A stretch of DNA of 64,000 bases, taken from contig CAUYUJ010000869.1 in NCBI GenBank assembly GCA_963575745.1, positions 546,053 to 610,052 on the forward strand. The letters run 5' to 3'. Positions 52,743 to 64,000 of this stretch are shown here, one piece after another. Position numbers and translations under genes: made by a program. Within the stretch, counting starts at the first letter, position 1. Each line of letters starts with the position of its first letter. The notes under the pieces were generated by a model. The model saw nothing but the letters and a program-made list of their open reading frames with translations. It did no database searches and was not told where the DNA came from. This DNA comes from Prorocentrum cordatum. Its lineage: Eukaryota; Sar; Dinophyceae; Prorocentrales; Prorocentraceae.

Positions 52743-53570
52743 CTGGGCGCCGGCGGTAAACCGTCAACCTGGCTACCGCCGGGGACCTCGTAGAGCTCTT
52801 TTCTTGCCCAGCTCCTCGGAACACGTGAAGCGAGCTTAAGCGAGAGCCAAAAAAACTCTAAAAAATCGATCGCATACACATAGTTTGGCGGACTTAGCTC
52901 GAGAAGCAGACTCTGTTCAGAGATCTACGCCCTTGATGATTCTGTATCGGTTTCTGTGTGTACCACCTCTGTAGCTGTGCTACAGCTAGAGTTAAGTGCG
53001 GAATACCGACAGCGCCTCTAAAGAGAACTTGAGAAATACGAATAGTGTTCTGGACATAGCTCGACTAGCAGAACGAGTTCAGGCCTCTCGATGCAACAGA
53101 CGCAAGCGCCTGGTGATACTGAATCAGTTTATGTGCGTACCTGCTCTGCAGCTCCTCTGAATCTTGAGTTGAGTACAGAAAACCGGCATCACTGGTGAAA
53201 ATAACTTTTACGGACCTAGCTCGATTAGCAGACCGCGTTCAGGCCTCTGGATGCAACAGGCGAACACGCCTGATCATTCTGAATCGGTTTCTCTAAGCAT
53301 CAGCTCTGTAGCTCTCGAAATCTCGAGTTAAGTACAGACAACCGCGAAAGCGTGTCAAGATGACTCGGAACGCAGTTGGTTCCAGCAAGTCTTTTGATAG
53401 TAATACTGCAGCTACGGACCTGAGAATTTAACTGGCAGACGCGGCATAACCCACTACACGTGAGAAAAATACCGTTTCCCAAAATGAGTTGTCAAATATC
53501 TTTCAAATCAAAGCAAAACCGACCCAAGGTTATCACATTGTCTCTTTTGGTCGGGTCGGCCAACTAGCTC
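52743..53570 (+). repeat. Hairpin repeat, 177-bp satellite and cassette B
   Basis: The hairpin copy at 52743-52800 has stem GGTA/TACC. Diverged monomers follow, with ACCTAGCTCGATTAGCAGAC and TCAGCTCTGTAGCTCTC. Cassette B (53428-53570) ends at TCGGGTCGGCCAACTAGCT. Confidence 0.85.
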
Positions 53571-54882
53571 CGCCCCGCTGGATTCCTCCGAACGCACGCA
53601 GCGTGTGGAGCAGGCGAGCGTAGAGGTACGCGCGACGCCAGGGGCACGGCCCAGGCCGCTGGCGCGACAAGACCCGTGCGCGCGCGTCTCTCACTTGGCT
53701 ATTCGGGTTTTAGACTACCACAGGTGCATTCTGCAAACGGTAGAGTGGTCCCGGTTACTTTAGGTGGCACGCACAGCGCCCAGTGCCGGTCGGAAAGTCG
53801 CGCGCATGGCACGAGCGGGTGCAGGACGCACAAGCACGACGTGATCATGAGGAGGTCGTCGATCATTCTACGTTCCAGGCGGCGAGCAGAAATCGATCCA
53901 GAAAGCGCGCCGCTCGTCGTGCCCGCGGTCTCGGTGCGTGCGGCAGAAGGCGGGGTATATGCTGCGGACGGAGGCGGCAGCCAAGCGGAACGAGCAGCTT
54001 AGACACCGTGTGTTACTGCCCGTCGTGCCACGCCCCTTACTGCGCGACGCGTCGCCAGAGCAGTTCTCGTTTCGGCGCAGCGCGCGGGGGGTGGCTTGCA
54101 AGAAAGGACGATTAGAGCAGTTCCTCACGGCGCGCGCGCGTGCTGTCGAGCCGAGTGAGCCGCCGCGCGCCCCTCAGGCCGCCGCCGCGGCTGCGTTCGA
54201 CGTGTGGTCGTGGACCGTGACCGATGCGGCCCTGCGCGCTGCCTGCGTTTTCGTTGCTCTTGGCGTATGTCCACCACAGCCAGACAGCAGAGTGGTGATG
54301 ACGAGGAAGATCGCGGTGACGCGCTGGTGACGGCACTGGGATGTATTCGCGCGGGAGCTCCCGGACGTGCCGGAGCTAGCCGATCGTGCAGGCGGCCGTT
54401 ACTGCGACGCCGCACGGCATGTCGGTCGCGCGTGTAAGAACTACGAAGGTTCGGGCGCGTGGTTCGTTGTTGCAGCGCTGGAATCTGGAGGTCGTGGTCC
54501 AGCACTTGCGTTCCCGCTTCCTGCACTTGCACGTGTTCTCTGCGGAATCTGCGGAAGCGTTCGAAGCGCAGAAAGGAAGGCGTGTGGTGTGGGCGCTGGG
54601 GGACGCGGCGGGCTTCTGCGCGTGCTCTGCTGTGGCTCGACGGCGGCCACGTGTGCGCGGTGCAGGAGTAGGTGGGTTCTGGAGATGTAGAGTGGGGGAG
54701 GCCGAGAGCGCGCCGTGGTGTCGCGTCGTCGCTCGCGGGCGTTCGAGCTCGGTGTCGCGATCGCCGCGAGCGGGTGCGGGGCGTGGCGCGCGCCGAAGCG
54801 CCGCGTGGAGCAGGGTGCCGCAGGGGCGCAGGGCGCGCGCGGGGGCGCGCGCGACGGTGTGGACGCAGAGGTGTTGGCGCGC
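53571..54882 (+). other. GC-rich sequence upstream of the tryptophan-repeat gene
   Basis: Open frames exist on both strands, and a 411-codon minus frame covers part of it, but none shows a motif. One plus frame around 54470-54620 (LEVVVQHLRSRFLHLHVFSA; EAFEAQKGRRVVWALGD) looks protein-like and could be an upstream exon. No promoter is recognised. Confidence 0.4.
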
Positions 54883-56410
54883 ATGACTCGCAATCAGTTG
54901 CATGAGCTGGCAACGCGATTGCGGGCGGAGGGCGACGAAGACGCGCCACCCTCGCGGCAATGGAATGTTCAGCAACAGAAGCGGGTGCGATTGGAGGCCG
55001 ATGCGCACAGGGCTGCGTTCGCGGCGCACCTGGGCATCGACATGAGCGGTGTCCAGCATGCTGGCGTGGAGGCGCGATCGCGGGACCACTCGGAGGAGAT
55101 GCTGGGCGAGCTGGCGAGGCACGTGGAGGAGGACGGCCGTTTGCCGCACAAGCGTGAGTCCGCGCTCGGAAAATGGGTTGATCACGTGAGTTCTGGGGAG
55201 GTGGCGCTGACCCCCAAGCAGCGCGCGCGGTTCGACGGGCTCGTGGACCGGCGGGAGGAGAGGCGTGCGCGCGCCCGCGCGATGCTGGACCGCATCGGGG
55301 AGCACGTGGAGGTGCTCGACGAGCTGCCGAAGCGAGGGGCAGAAGACGAGGAGGAGGCAAAGCTCGCGCGTTGGATCAACAATGTCTGCACTGGCCACCA
55401 CGAGCTGGATAATGACAACAAGGAGAGGTTCGATCGTTTGGTGGACAGGCGTGCGTGGCAGCGGCGGACGGCGCAGGAGCGCGTGCTCGAGGTGAGGGCG
55501 TTCGTGGAGAGGCACGGGCGAGGGCCGCAGCGCTTCGGTCACGACGACGATCCGCGGGAGCATCTGCTCGCGCGTTGGGTGGAAAACGTCCGAGCGCGTG
55601 CCGTCGAGGGCCTGGGCGAGGGCTGGCGCGCGCAGCTGGAGGCGGCGCTGGACGCGGATCTCATCTCCAGGCCCAGGCGCTCGAGGCGCGGTGCGAGAAG
55701 AACCAGAGGATGCCGGTGGAGAAAGCGGAGGATGACGAGGAGCGCAAGCGGCGAACTCCATCGCGAACCACGAGCGGAAGGGCCGCGCGGCGTCGTTCAA
55801 CACGCCTGCGACTTTCGACGCGCTGCGGCAGAAGTACGCGCAGGCGGCCGCCGCGCGCCGCGATGCCGAGCGCAGGGGGGCGGAGGCGCGGGCGCTCGAG
55901 GCGCGGCGGCAGGAGCTGCTGCAGCGCGCGGCGGAGAAGGAGGAGGCCTGCGAGGAGGAGGAGGAGCAGGAGGAGGGGAAGGACCCGGCCGACTGCCTCG
56001 CGGAGGAGCGGCGCGCGGAGGTCACGCTAGACTGTTCGCTAGGTTCGACCGCGCTCGTGGGAGCCCTGTTGTCGCACGTGGACGCGCTGCAGTGCGCCCC
56101 GCTCGGGCTCGACGTCTTCGCTGCCCTGGCCGAAGACAAGCGTTTCCGCGAAGCCATGGCTGCCCCGGCGGCCGAAGAGCCGCGCCGCGAGGCGCTCGGG
56201 GAGGAGGATGAGGAGGAGGAAGAACAGGAGCAGGAGGAAGAGAAGCAGGAAGAGGAGGAGCAGGAGCAGGAAAAGCTGGAGCAGGAGAGGGCCGACGAGG
56301 AGCGGAGGAAGCAGGAGGAGGGAGACGCAGCGGTGGCGGACGCGGAGGAAGAGCCGCAGGGCATGGCGGAAGAGGAGGAGCTGCCCGCGGGCATCGGCAA
56401 GGAGCACTAG
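54883..56410 (+). CDS. Tryptophan-repeat and coiled-coil protein
   Basis: ATG 54883 (MTRNQLHELATRL) is the first convincing start; the frame is open from 54715. Three repeats of about 60 residues follow: ELARHVEEDGRLPHKRES with LGKWVDHV, RIGEHVEVLDELPKR with LARWINNV, and VRAFVERHGRGPQRF with LARWVENVR. They resemble helicase-associated (HA) repeats, which often bind nucleic acid. Near 55690-55760 the frame changes (intron or indel) and continues as SFNTPATFDALRQKYAQAAA and a long Glu/Gln-rich coiled coil, ending at TAG 56408-56410. Overlapping minus frames of up to 674 codons are shadows. Function unknown. Confidence 0.6.
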
Positions 56411-57885
56411 GATTTCGTGTGGTACGTGCTGGCGACCTGCATGCTGTCGTCGGTGCCCGTCGCGCCCAGGTTCTTCGCGGGGGAGGCCCCGGACGCGGAG
56501 CTGCAGCGGCAGGTGGCGGAGCTGGAGCGGCTGGGACGTCGTCCTGGGGCTCGACGCGGCCACGGCGCAGGACAGCGCGGCGCGGTCGCAGGCGATCCGG
56601 CGCCTGCGCCAGGCCGACCCCGAGCTGCTGCGCCGCACGCCCGCAAGTCGGACGTGCGGGAGCCTTGGGAGCAGCGGCAGCGCCTGCTCCAACGGCTCGA
56701 GCAGGAGGGCGTGGAGCGCGAGGTCTGGGTCTGCTGCCGCCCCGAGCCGCTGCGCTGGCGCGCGCCGCTCCGCGACGACGGCAAGCCCGGGCCGGTCCGC
56801 GCGCCGCTGCTGCCGTCGCTGGACGCAGCCGAGGGAGAGGTCTGGAGGCCGGGGAGGTGCGCGACGCGGCAGGCGCGGCACGCAGAGCAGGCGCGGCAGG
56901 ACGGCGCTGCTGGCGCCCCAGTGCACGGGAGCGTGCTCCTGCGCCTGGCCTCCGATTTCCTGTGCTACAAGTGCCGGCAGGATTTCGGGGGCGCGCGGAA
57001 GCTGACCGACGGAGAGGTTGATGGTTGGTGTAAGAGGTTGCATTTCGCGCCGAAGAAGCTGCCTAGCCAGGCAGTGAAGCGCGAGGCGGTGGAGGCGGAG
57101 CGCGCCCGCGCCAGGGAGCGCGCGCGAGCGGCCCAGTGCGCGGCGAGGGGGGAGAACGGATTCGCTGCGTTCCGTCGCCTCTGGAGGACGAGTGCTTCCG
57201 CCAGGACACTTGCAAAGCGAGCGTGCAGCTCGACCAGCGACACGCCCTGGAGCCCTGGTACCAGCGCGCGGGGCCCGACGGGAGCAGGCTGTCGCCGTGG
57301 CCGCGCGCTATCCCGAAATCGTGGGCTGGCCATGGCGGCGCGTTCTTCTCTGAGGCCGTGGAATCGGGCTTCGCCGCCGACGCGTTCCCTCAGAGGCGGC
57401 GCGGCTACTATACGGGCGAGCCGGGCGAGGTGTCCGCGGAGCTCTGGCTGTCGCGGGCCTGGTGCCGCGCGCGCGGCGGCGTCGCTCGCACGGGTGGCGC
57501 CGTGGCCGCGCGCTTGCAGCGGCTCGAGGGCGACCGCGACATCATGTACAGGGTGGAGGCCGCCGAGTGCGCGCGGCAGGTCTCCTGTGCTGTCCCGCCC
57601 TGAAGCCTCGGGCGGCGCGGCAGGTTGCGACTTTCGTGCGCAGGAGCGGGCGGGCGTGGGCTTCACGTGGAACCTCGACGCGGGGCACTGGGACCTGGAC
57701 CAGCAGCGCCTGCTCGTTGCGCTCGAGAGGGATCCCGCGTTGCTCGCCGCGGTGGAGAAGGGCGCCGCGGCTGCAGAGACGGACAAGGGCGTTCTGATTG
57801 CCCTCAACCAGTTGGCCGTCACGGCGGTGTCTGGCCGGACGCGTTCGCCGATCGGCGCGGGCAGCCCGATTTCAAGGAAGCGAAA
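56411..57885 (+). pseudogene. Broken GC-rich coding sequence following the Trp-repeat gene
   Basis: Natural-looking pieces occur in changing frames: VAPRFFAGEAPDAELQRQVA, DVVLGLDAATAQDSAARSQA, WEQRQRLLQRLEQEGVEREV, LRLASDFLCYKCRQDFGGAR (a CxxC pair), ALEPWYQRAGPDGSRLSPWP, GAFFSEAVESGFAADAFPQR and GFTWNLDAGHWDLDQQRLLV. They probably belong to one protein with indels or unrecognised introns. The sequence ends flush at the hairpin repeat at 57886. The family is not recognised. Confidence 0.45.
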
Positions 57886-58542
57886 CTGGCGCCGGCGGTG
57901 AACCGTCAACCTGGTCACCGTCGGGAACCTCGTAGAGCTCATTTCACGCGTAAGAGTGCTCGAAGTCGAAAGAGAGAGCTTCTGGAAGCATTTCTCGAAA
58001 AAGAGAAAAAAAAATCGTCTCGACATGAAGATGGTTCCGCCAAGTGTTTTGATAGTAAAAGTGCGCCTACAGAGCTCATACTAATACAGAGAGGCCCTCA
58101 TAGTCGTTGACAGGTGCGAAAAATCTGCTTTCTCCAAATAAATTGTCAAATATCTTTCAAAAAATCGCAAAACCACCCAAAAGTTCTCACATTGTCCGCC
58201 TCGGCCGGGTGGGCCAAGTGGGCGCCGGCGGTACACCGTTAACTTTTGTTACCGCCGGGGGACTTGTAGAGCTTCCTGACAAATATAATGTCTAAAAGAA
58301 ATAACACAGAAAAAATAGTTTTTCAGCCCAAGCAATTTCAGACCTCTCGGATGCAACAGCCGAACGCCCCCGATGCTTCTGGATTGTCTCTACGACCTCT
58401 TTAGCTCTCCTACAGCCCAAGGTACGTGCGTAAACAGCACCTCTCAAGATGACTCGAACAATACGAATAGTTTGGCAAACTGGGCGCTGGCGGTAAACCG
58501 TCAACCTTTGTTACCACCGGGGGACTCGTAGAGCTTCCTGAC
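57886..58542 (+). repeat. Three hairpin repeats with cassette B
   Basis: Copies start at 57886 (stem GGTGA/TCACC), 58218 and 58480 (a stem with a G-T pair and one mismatch). The first is followed by AAGAGTGCTCGAAGTCGAAA and GAGAGAGCTTCTGGAAGCAT, then cassette B. The third sits inside a 177-bp monomer, right after TTTGGCAAAC. Confidence 0.85.
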
Positions 58543-61500
58543 AGTATATAATGTGGGAAAAATCCAGAGAATTTCAGCCCAAGCCAGACCTCTCAAGAGG
58601 ACTCTTGCAAAAAAACTCGAGTGTCAAACCGAGTTCAGACCTCTGAATGCGACAGGCGGACGCGTCTGATGTCTGTGATTCGACGCCTGTGATTACCAGC
58701 CCTGCAGCCCCCCTACAGCACGAGTTAAGTGCAGAAACCGACAGCAGCTCTCAAGATGACTTGAATAATACAATAGTTTCGCGGAGCTAGTTCGAGCAGC
58801 AGACCGAGTTCCGAGCTCTCGGTTCGACAGACGGACGCGCCTCATGTTCCAAATCGATTCCTGTGACCAGCAGCACTGTAGCCCTGCCCCAGCACGAGTT
58901 AAGTGCAGAAAGCCGAGAGCACTTCTCAAGATGACTCGAACAATACGAGTAGCTTCGCAGACCTAGCTCGGGCAGCAGGCCCAGTTCAGAGCTCTCGATT
59001 GAACAGACGAACGCGCTTGATGATTCCCAATCGATTTCTGTGACTATGAGCTCTGTAACTGCCCCACAGCTCGAGTTAAGTAAGTGCAGAACACCGAGAG
59101 CGTCTGCTACGATGACTACTCCAATAATACAATTAGGTTTGCGGACCTAGCTCGGCTAGCAACCGAGTTCATACCTCTGGATTCAACAGTAATGCGCCTA
59201 ATCATTCTGAATCGATCAGCTGTGCTTACCAGCTCTGTAGCTGTCCTACAGCTCGAGTTATCTTGAGAAAACCGACAGCGCGTATCAAGATGACTCGAAA
59301 CGGCCTCCCGCCGGAGTGCTTTTTGGCAGTAAGAGGTACCCGATCGAGCTGCGATCAAGATGACGAGCGAAAATGAAATCAAATATCACAGAGAAAAATA
59401 TTACAGCTCAAACGAATTGTTGAATTTCGAGAAAAAAATGTGATCCGACCAAAAGTCAGCAAAAGGTTCGTCGAGATTTTTCTTGCAAACTAACTCTCCA
59501 TCGCCCCGGAATTACTCTTAAGCTTCCAGCAATAACTTGCTAAGGGAAGCTCTACGAGTTACCGCGCTCGACCATCAGACCGAGTTCAGATGCTGCATGC
59601 GACAGGCGGACGCGTCTGATGTCTCTGAATCAATTCCTGTGATTACCCGCGCAGCCATATGCAAGCCCCCAAAGCCCGAGTTAAGTGCAGAGAACTAACA
59701 GCATCTCTAAAGATGACTCGAACAATACGAATAGTTTCGCGAGCCTAGATCGGGCAGCAGAGCTCGGCTAGCAGACCGAGTTTAGATCTCTAGATTCAAC
59801 AGGCGAACGCGGCTGCATTCTGAATCGATTAGCTGTGCTAACCAGCTCAGTAGCTGTCCTGAAGCTCGAGTCATGTTCAGGAAACCGTCATCGCATATCA
59901 AGATCACTTGAAACGGCCAATTCTGGCTGCCTGCTTTTTGGCAGTAAAAGGTACCCGATCGAGCTCAGATCACGATGGCGATCAGAAATAAGATCGAATA
60001 TCATGGGAAAAAATACGAGGGGCCGAACGAATTGTTCAGTTTCGAGAAGAAAATTAGTAGCGTCCAACTGCAGTAAACTGTCAATCAAGTACCGCCGGCT
60101 CGTAGAGCTCTCTTCTCATAGATCGCTCCTCCGAACACGTGAAGGAAGCTTCTGAAGCGAGAGCCGAAATATTCAAAAAATGACGATTTTTAGGTATTAT
60201 ACAGTGGGTTCCTCCAAGTGGACCTAGAGCCATAACAGAAAATAGGTTTGCGGACCTAGCTCGGCTAGCAGACCGAATTCAGACCTCTAGATTCAACAGA
60301 CGAACGCGCCTGATGATTCTGAATGCGATAGGTGTGCTCACCAGCTCTGTAGCTGCCCTACAGCTCGAGTTAAGTACAAAATACCGACAGCGCGTGACAA
60401 GATGACTCGAAACGGCCGATCCCGCCAGTGTGCTTTTTGACAGTAAAAGGTACCCGATCGAGCTGAGATCAAGATGGCGAGCGGGAATAAGATCGAATAT
60501 CACAGGAAAAAATACTAGAGCTCAAACGAATTGTTGAATTCCGAGAACAAAATTTTCAACCGACCAAAAGTTGTGAAAAGTTCAGTTCTTTTTTTTCAAG
60601 CCAACTAGCTCTCCAGCGCGCCGGAACTGGGCGCCGGCGGTAAACCGTCAACCTTTGTTACCGCCGGGGGACTCGTAGAGCTTCCTGACTCGTAGGGATG
60701 TGAAAAGCAAAATTCCAGAGAACGACTAATTTTTCAGCCCAAGCGATTTCATACCTCTCAGGATGAGTCTAACAAAAAACGAACAACTCGAATGGTACAA
60801 TAGTTTCGGACCTAGTTCGAGCAGCAGATCGAGTTCCGAGCTCTGGGTTCGACAGACGGACGCGCCTGATGTCTCAGAATCGATTTCCGTGACCAGCAGT
60901 ACTGTAGCCTTCCCCAGCACGAGTTAAGTGCGGAATACCGAGAGAACTTCTCAGAATGACTCGAACAATACGAATAGTTTTGCGGACCTAGCTCGGGCAG
61001 CAGACCGAGTCCAGAGCTCTCGATTCGACGCACGAACGCGCCTAATGATTCCCACTCGATTTCTGTGACTATGAGCTTGTAGCTGCCCTACAGCTCGAGT
61101 TAAGTACAGAAAACCGAGGGCGTCTATCAAGATGACTAAAATGATACGAATAGGTTTGCGAGCCTAGCTCGGCTAGCAGAACGAGTTCAGACCTCTAGAT
61201 TGAACAGGCGAACGCGCCTAATGATTCCGAATGCGATAGGAGTGCTTACCAGCTCTGTAGCTGTCCTGTAGCTCGAGTTAAGTACAGAGAACCGAGGGCG
61301 TCTATCAAGATCACCCAAATAAAACGAATAGGTTTGCAGACCTAGCTCGGCTAGCAGACCGAGTTCAGACCTCTAGATTCAAAAGACGAGCGCGCCTAAT
61401 GATTCTGAATGCGATAGGTGTGCTTACCAGCTCTGTAGCTGCCCTACAGCTCGAGTTAAGTACAAAATACCGATAATGCGTATCAAGATGACTCGAAACG

Positions 61501-63700
61501 GCCGATCCCGCCACAGTGCTTTTTCATAGTAATATTCACCCGATCGACCTGAGATCAAGATGGCGAGCGGGAATAAGATCGAATATCACGGGAAAAAATA
61601 CTAGAGCTCAAACGAATTGTCAAATTTCGAGAACAAAATTTTCAACCGACCAAAAGTCAGCAAAAGTTCCGTCGAGATTTTTCTTGCCAACTAGCTCTCC
61701 AGCGCGCCGGAATTACTCTTAAGCTTCCAGCACTGGGCGCCGGCGGTAAACCGTCAACCTTGGTTACCGCCGGGAGACTCGTAGAGCTTCCTAGCTCGAC
61801 TTACGTTAAGAAAACCGACAGCACCTACCAACATTCCGACTCATAGTGAATATTTGTTTGACCTCTGAATGCGACAGGCGGGCACGTCTGATGTCTGCGA
61901 ATCGACTCCTGTCATTTACAGCCCTGCAGCCCACCTACAGCCCGAGTTAAGTGCAGAAAACCGACAGCACCTCTCAGGATGACTCGAACAATACAAACAG
62001 TTTCGCGAACCTAGTTTGGGCAGCAGACAGGGTTCAGAGCTCTGGATTCGACAGATGGACGCGCCTGATGTCTTCAAATCGATTGCTGTGACCACCAGCT
62101 AGCCTCCCTCAGCGCGAGTTGAGTGAAGAATACCGAGAGCACTTCTCAAGATGACTCGACCAATACAAATAGTTTCGCGAGGCTAGATCGGGGAGAAGAC
62201 CGAGTTCAGGGCTCTAGATTCGACAGACGGACGCGACTGACGATTCTGAATCGGTTTCTGTAAATATCAGCTCTGTAACTGTCCTACAGCTTGAGTTAAG
62301 TACAGAAAAACCGAGAGTTCCTCTCAAGATGACTGGAATAATACGAATAGGTTTGCGGACCTAGCTCGGCTAACAAACCGAGTTCAGACCTCGGAATTCA
62401 ACAGGCGAACGCGCCTAATCATTCTACATCGATTAGCTGTGCTTACCAGCTCTCTAGCTGTCCTGAGGCTCGAGTTATGTTCAAAAACCGTCAGCGCATA
62501 TCAAGATGACTGAAAACGGCCGATCCCGCCAGAGTGCTTTTCGATAATAATATTCACCTGATCGACCTGAGATCAAGATGGCGAGCAATAAGATCGAATA
62601 TCACGGGAAAAAATACTAGATCTCAAACGAATTGTTGAATTTCGAGAACAAAATTTTCAACCGAGCAAAAGTCAGCAAAAGTTCCGTCGAGATTTTTCTT
62701 GCTAACTAGCTCTCCAGCGCGCCCGAATTACTGTTAGCTTCCAGCAATAACTGGGCGCCGGCGGTAAACCGTCAACCTTTCTTACCGCCGGGGGACTCGT
62801 AGAGCTTCCTGACAATATATAATGTGGAAAAGAATTTCAGAGAACGACTAGTTTTTCAGCCCAAGCGATTATAGACCTCTCAAGATGACTCTAACAAAAC
62901 AAACAAACAGTTTTCCAATATAGCTCGAATATGAAATCGAGTTCAGACCTCTGAATGCGACAGGTGGACGCGTCTGATATCTGCGGATCGATTCCTGGGA
63001 TTACCAGCTCTGCAGCCCCCCATACAGCCTGAGTTAAATGCAGAAAACCGAGAGTATCTCTCAGGATGACTCGAATAATACAACAGTTTTGCGGATCTCG
63101 TTCGAGCAGCAGACCGAGTTCCGAGCTGTCGGTTCGACGAACGTACGCGCCTGATGTCTCGGAATCGATTCCTGTGACCAGCAGCACTTGAGCCCTCCCC
63201 CAGCACGATTTAAGTACAGAAAATCGAGAGCACTCCAAGATGACTCGAGCAATACCAATAGATTCGCGAACCTAGCTCGGGAAGCAGGCCGAGTTCAGAG
63301 CTCTTGATTCAACAGACGAACGCGCCTGATGATTCTCAATCGATGTCTGTGGTTATCAGCTCTGTGGCCTACAGATCGAATTGAGTACGAAAAACCGAAA
63401 GCGTCTGCTACAAAAACTCGAATAATACGCACAGGTTTGCGACCCTAGCTCGGCTAGCAGACCGAGTTCAGACCTCTGGATTCAACACGCGAACGCGCTT
63501 GATCATTCTGAATGAATTAGCTGTGCTTACCAGCTCTGTAGTTGTCCTGAAGCTCGAGTTACCTTGAGAAAACCGGCAGCGCGTATCAAGATGACTCGAA
63601 ACGGTCGTTCCCGTGCTTTTTGGCCTTTTTGTTACGCGATCGAGCTGAGATCAAGATGGCGAGCGGGAATAAGATCGAATATCGTCGACATTGGAAAGCA
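58543..63700 (+). repeat. 177-bp satellite with cassettes A and hairpin repeats, disordered
   Basis: Monomers with GACTCGAACAATACGAATAG or GACTCGAATAATACGAATAG, and cassettes A near 59310, 59930, 60420, 61505, 62520 and 63605. Hairpin repeats are at 60627, 61733 and 62751, and a degenerate one near 60060. Spacing is less regular than at 40.6-43.7 kb, with truncated units. No gene or RNA gene was recognised. Confidence 0.88.
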
Positions 63701-63836
63701 GCACTGCGAAGGCGCTGGTGCGGCAATCCCATGGTTTACCGTCGGCCTGGAGCGAGTGGTTGCGTCGTCGGGCTCCTCGCTGACGGCGAACCGCGCGGCA
63801 GTTACATTCGCCCGCGGCTTTGGGTTTCGCCTTTGT
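63701..63836. other. Short unrelated insert between satellite and hairpin repeat
   Basis: GC-rich sequence with no match elsewhere in the window; it starts after AAGATCGAATATCGTCG in cassette A and ends at the hairpin motif. One open frame on plus has no motif. Confidence 0.5.
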
Positions 63837-64000
63837 AGCGCCGGCGGTGAACCGTCAACCTAGTCACCGCCGGGAACCTCGTAAGCTTATTTCACGCGTA
63901 AGAGTGCTCGGAGTCGAAAGAGAGAGCTTCTGGAAGCATTTCTCGAAAAAAAAGAAAAATTTATTTTTTTCATGTCGACATGAAGATGGTTTCTCCAAGT
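63837..64000 (+). repeat. Hairpin repeat and its 3' extension, cut by the window edge
   Basis: GCGCCGGCGGTGAACCGTCA, then TCACCGCCGGGAACCTCGTA, a perfect GGTGA/TCACC stem. It is followed by AAGAGTGCTCGGAGTCGAAA and GAGAGAGCTTCTGGAAGCAT as at 57.9 kb. Confidence 0.88.

Noticed and set aside
54125-56400. Minus-strand frames of 411 and 674 codons opposite the Trp-repeat gene
   Set aside because: Composition typical of antisense shadows of a GC-rich gene; no motif is seen, while the plus strand shows ordered repeats.

Overview
The window looks like nuclear DNA of a large, repeat-choked protist genome, most likely a dinoflagellate. The grounds are: many decayed APE-type non-LTR retrotransposons; an IS1595/Merlin-type DDE transposase; a lone tyrosine-recombinase tail; long GC-rich stretches open in all frames; very long simple-sequence arrays; and, at the 5' junction of one retrotransposon, two overlapping copies of GGCTCAAG, the 3' end of the dinoflagellate spliced leader. 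No rRNA, tRNA, CRISPR array or prokaryotic operon was seen. The species cannot be named from the sequence.

Layout. 1-8.2 kb: microsatellites, a ~90-bp satellite, duplicated modules, a tyrosine-recombinase fragment (6.66-6.93 kb), and a 0.52-kb GC-rich repeat whose inverted copy lies at 33.24-33.75 kb. 8.2-20.17 kb: plus-strand retrotransposon 1 (ORF1, endonuclease, reverse transcriptase, RNase H), split inside its RNase H domain by a 6.24-kb DNA transposon (13415-19652). That transposon has ~33-bp imperfect terminal inverted repeats, an intact IS1595/Merlin-like transposase and a gene for a P-loop NTPase. 21.3-31.85 kb: plus-strand protein-like segments of unknown family, broken by many frame changes; one piece resembles the N-terminal domain of Tpt1/KptA RNA 2'-phosphotransferase. 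31.97-32.70 kb: a dimeric higher-order satellite. 33.98-37.30 kb: a 177-bp satellite family, poly(A) and a tandem duplication. 37.43-39.85 kb: minus-strand retrotransposon 3, deleted inside its RT.

39.85-43.73 kb and 52.74-64.0 kb: a complex satellite made of 177-bp monomers, a ~350-bp cassette and a ~63-bp hairpin motif whose stem is kept by paired base changes. 43.78-51.73 kb: (CACAGA)n arrays split by retrotransposon 2 (minus strand, ~45.49-51.24 kb), for which a related unfilled site is present at ~44.07-44.11 kb. 51.76-52.73 kb: a zinc-finger gene abutting an RT fragment. 54.88-57.89 kb: a GC-rich gene with three tryptophan-centred repeats and a coiled coil, followed by further broken coding sequence.

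The most notable biology is in the mobile elements. All three retrotransposons carry the RNase H domain as if circularly permuted (catalytic order D-D-D-E instead of D-E-D-D), and all have an RT catalytic box ending in N (WADN, WAGN, WAHN). The DNA transposon pairs a DDE transposase with an unfamiliar P-loop ATPase. Frame breaks may be true decay or assembly indels; the two longest element ORFs (766 and 474 codons) are intact.
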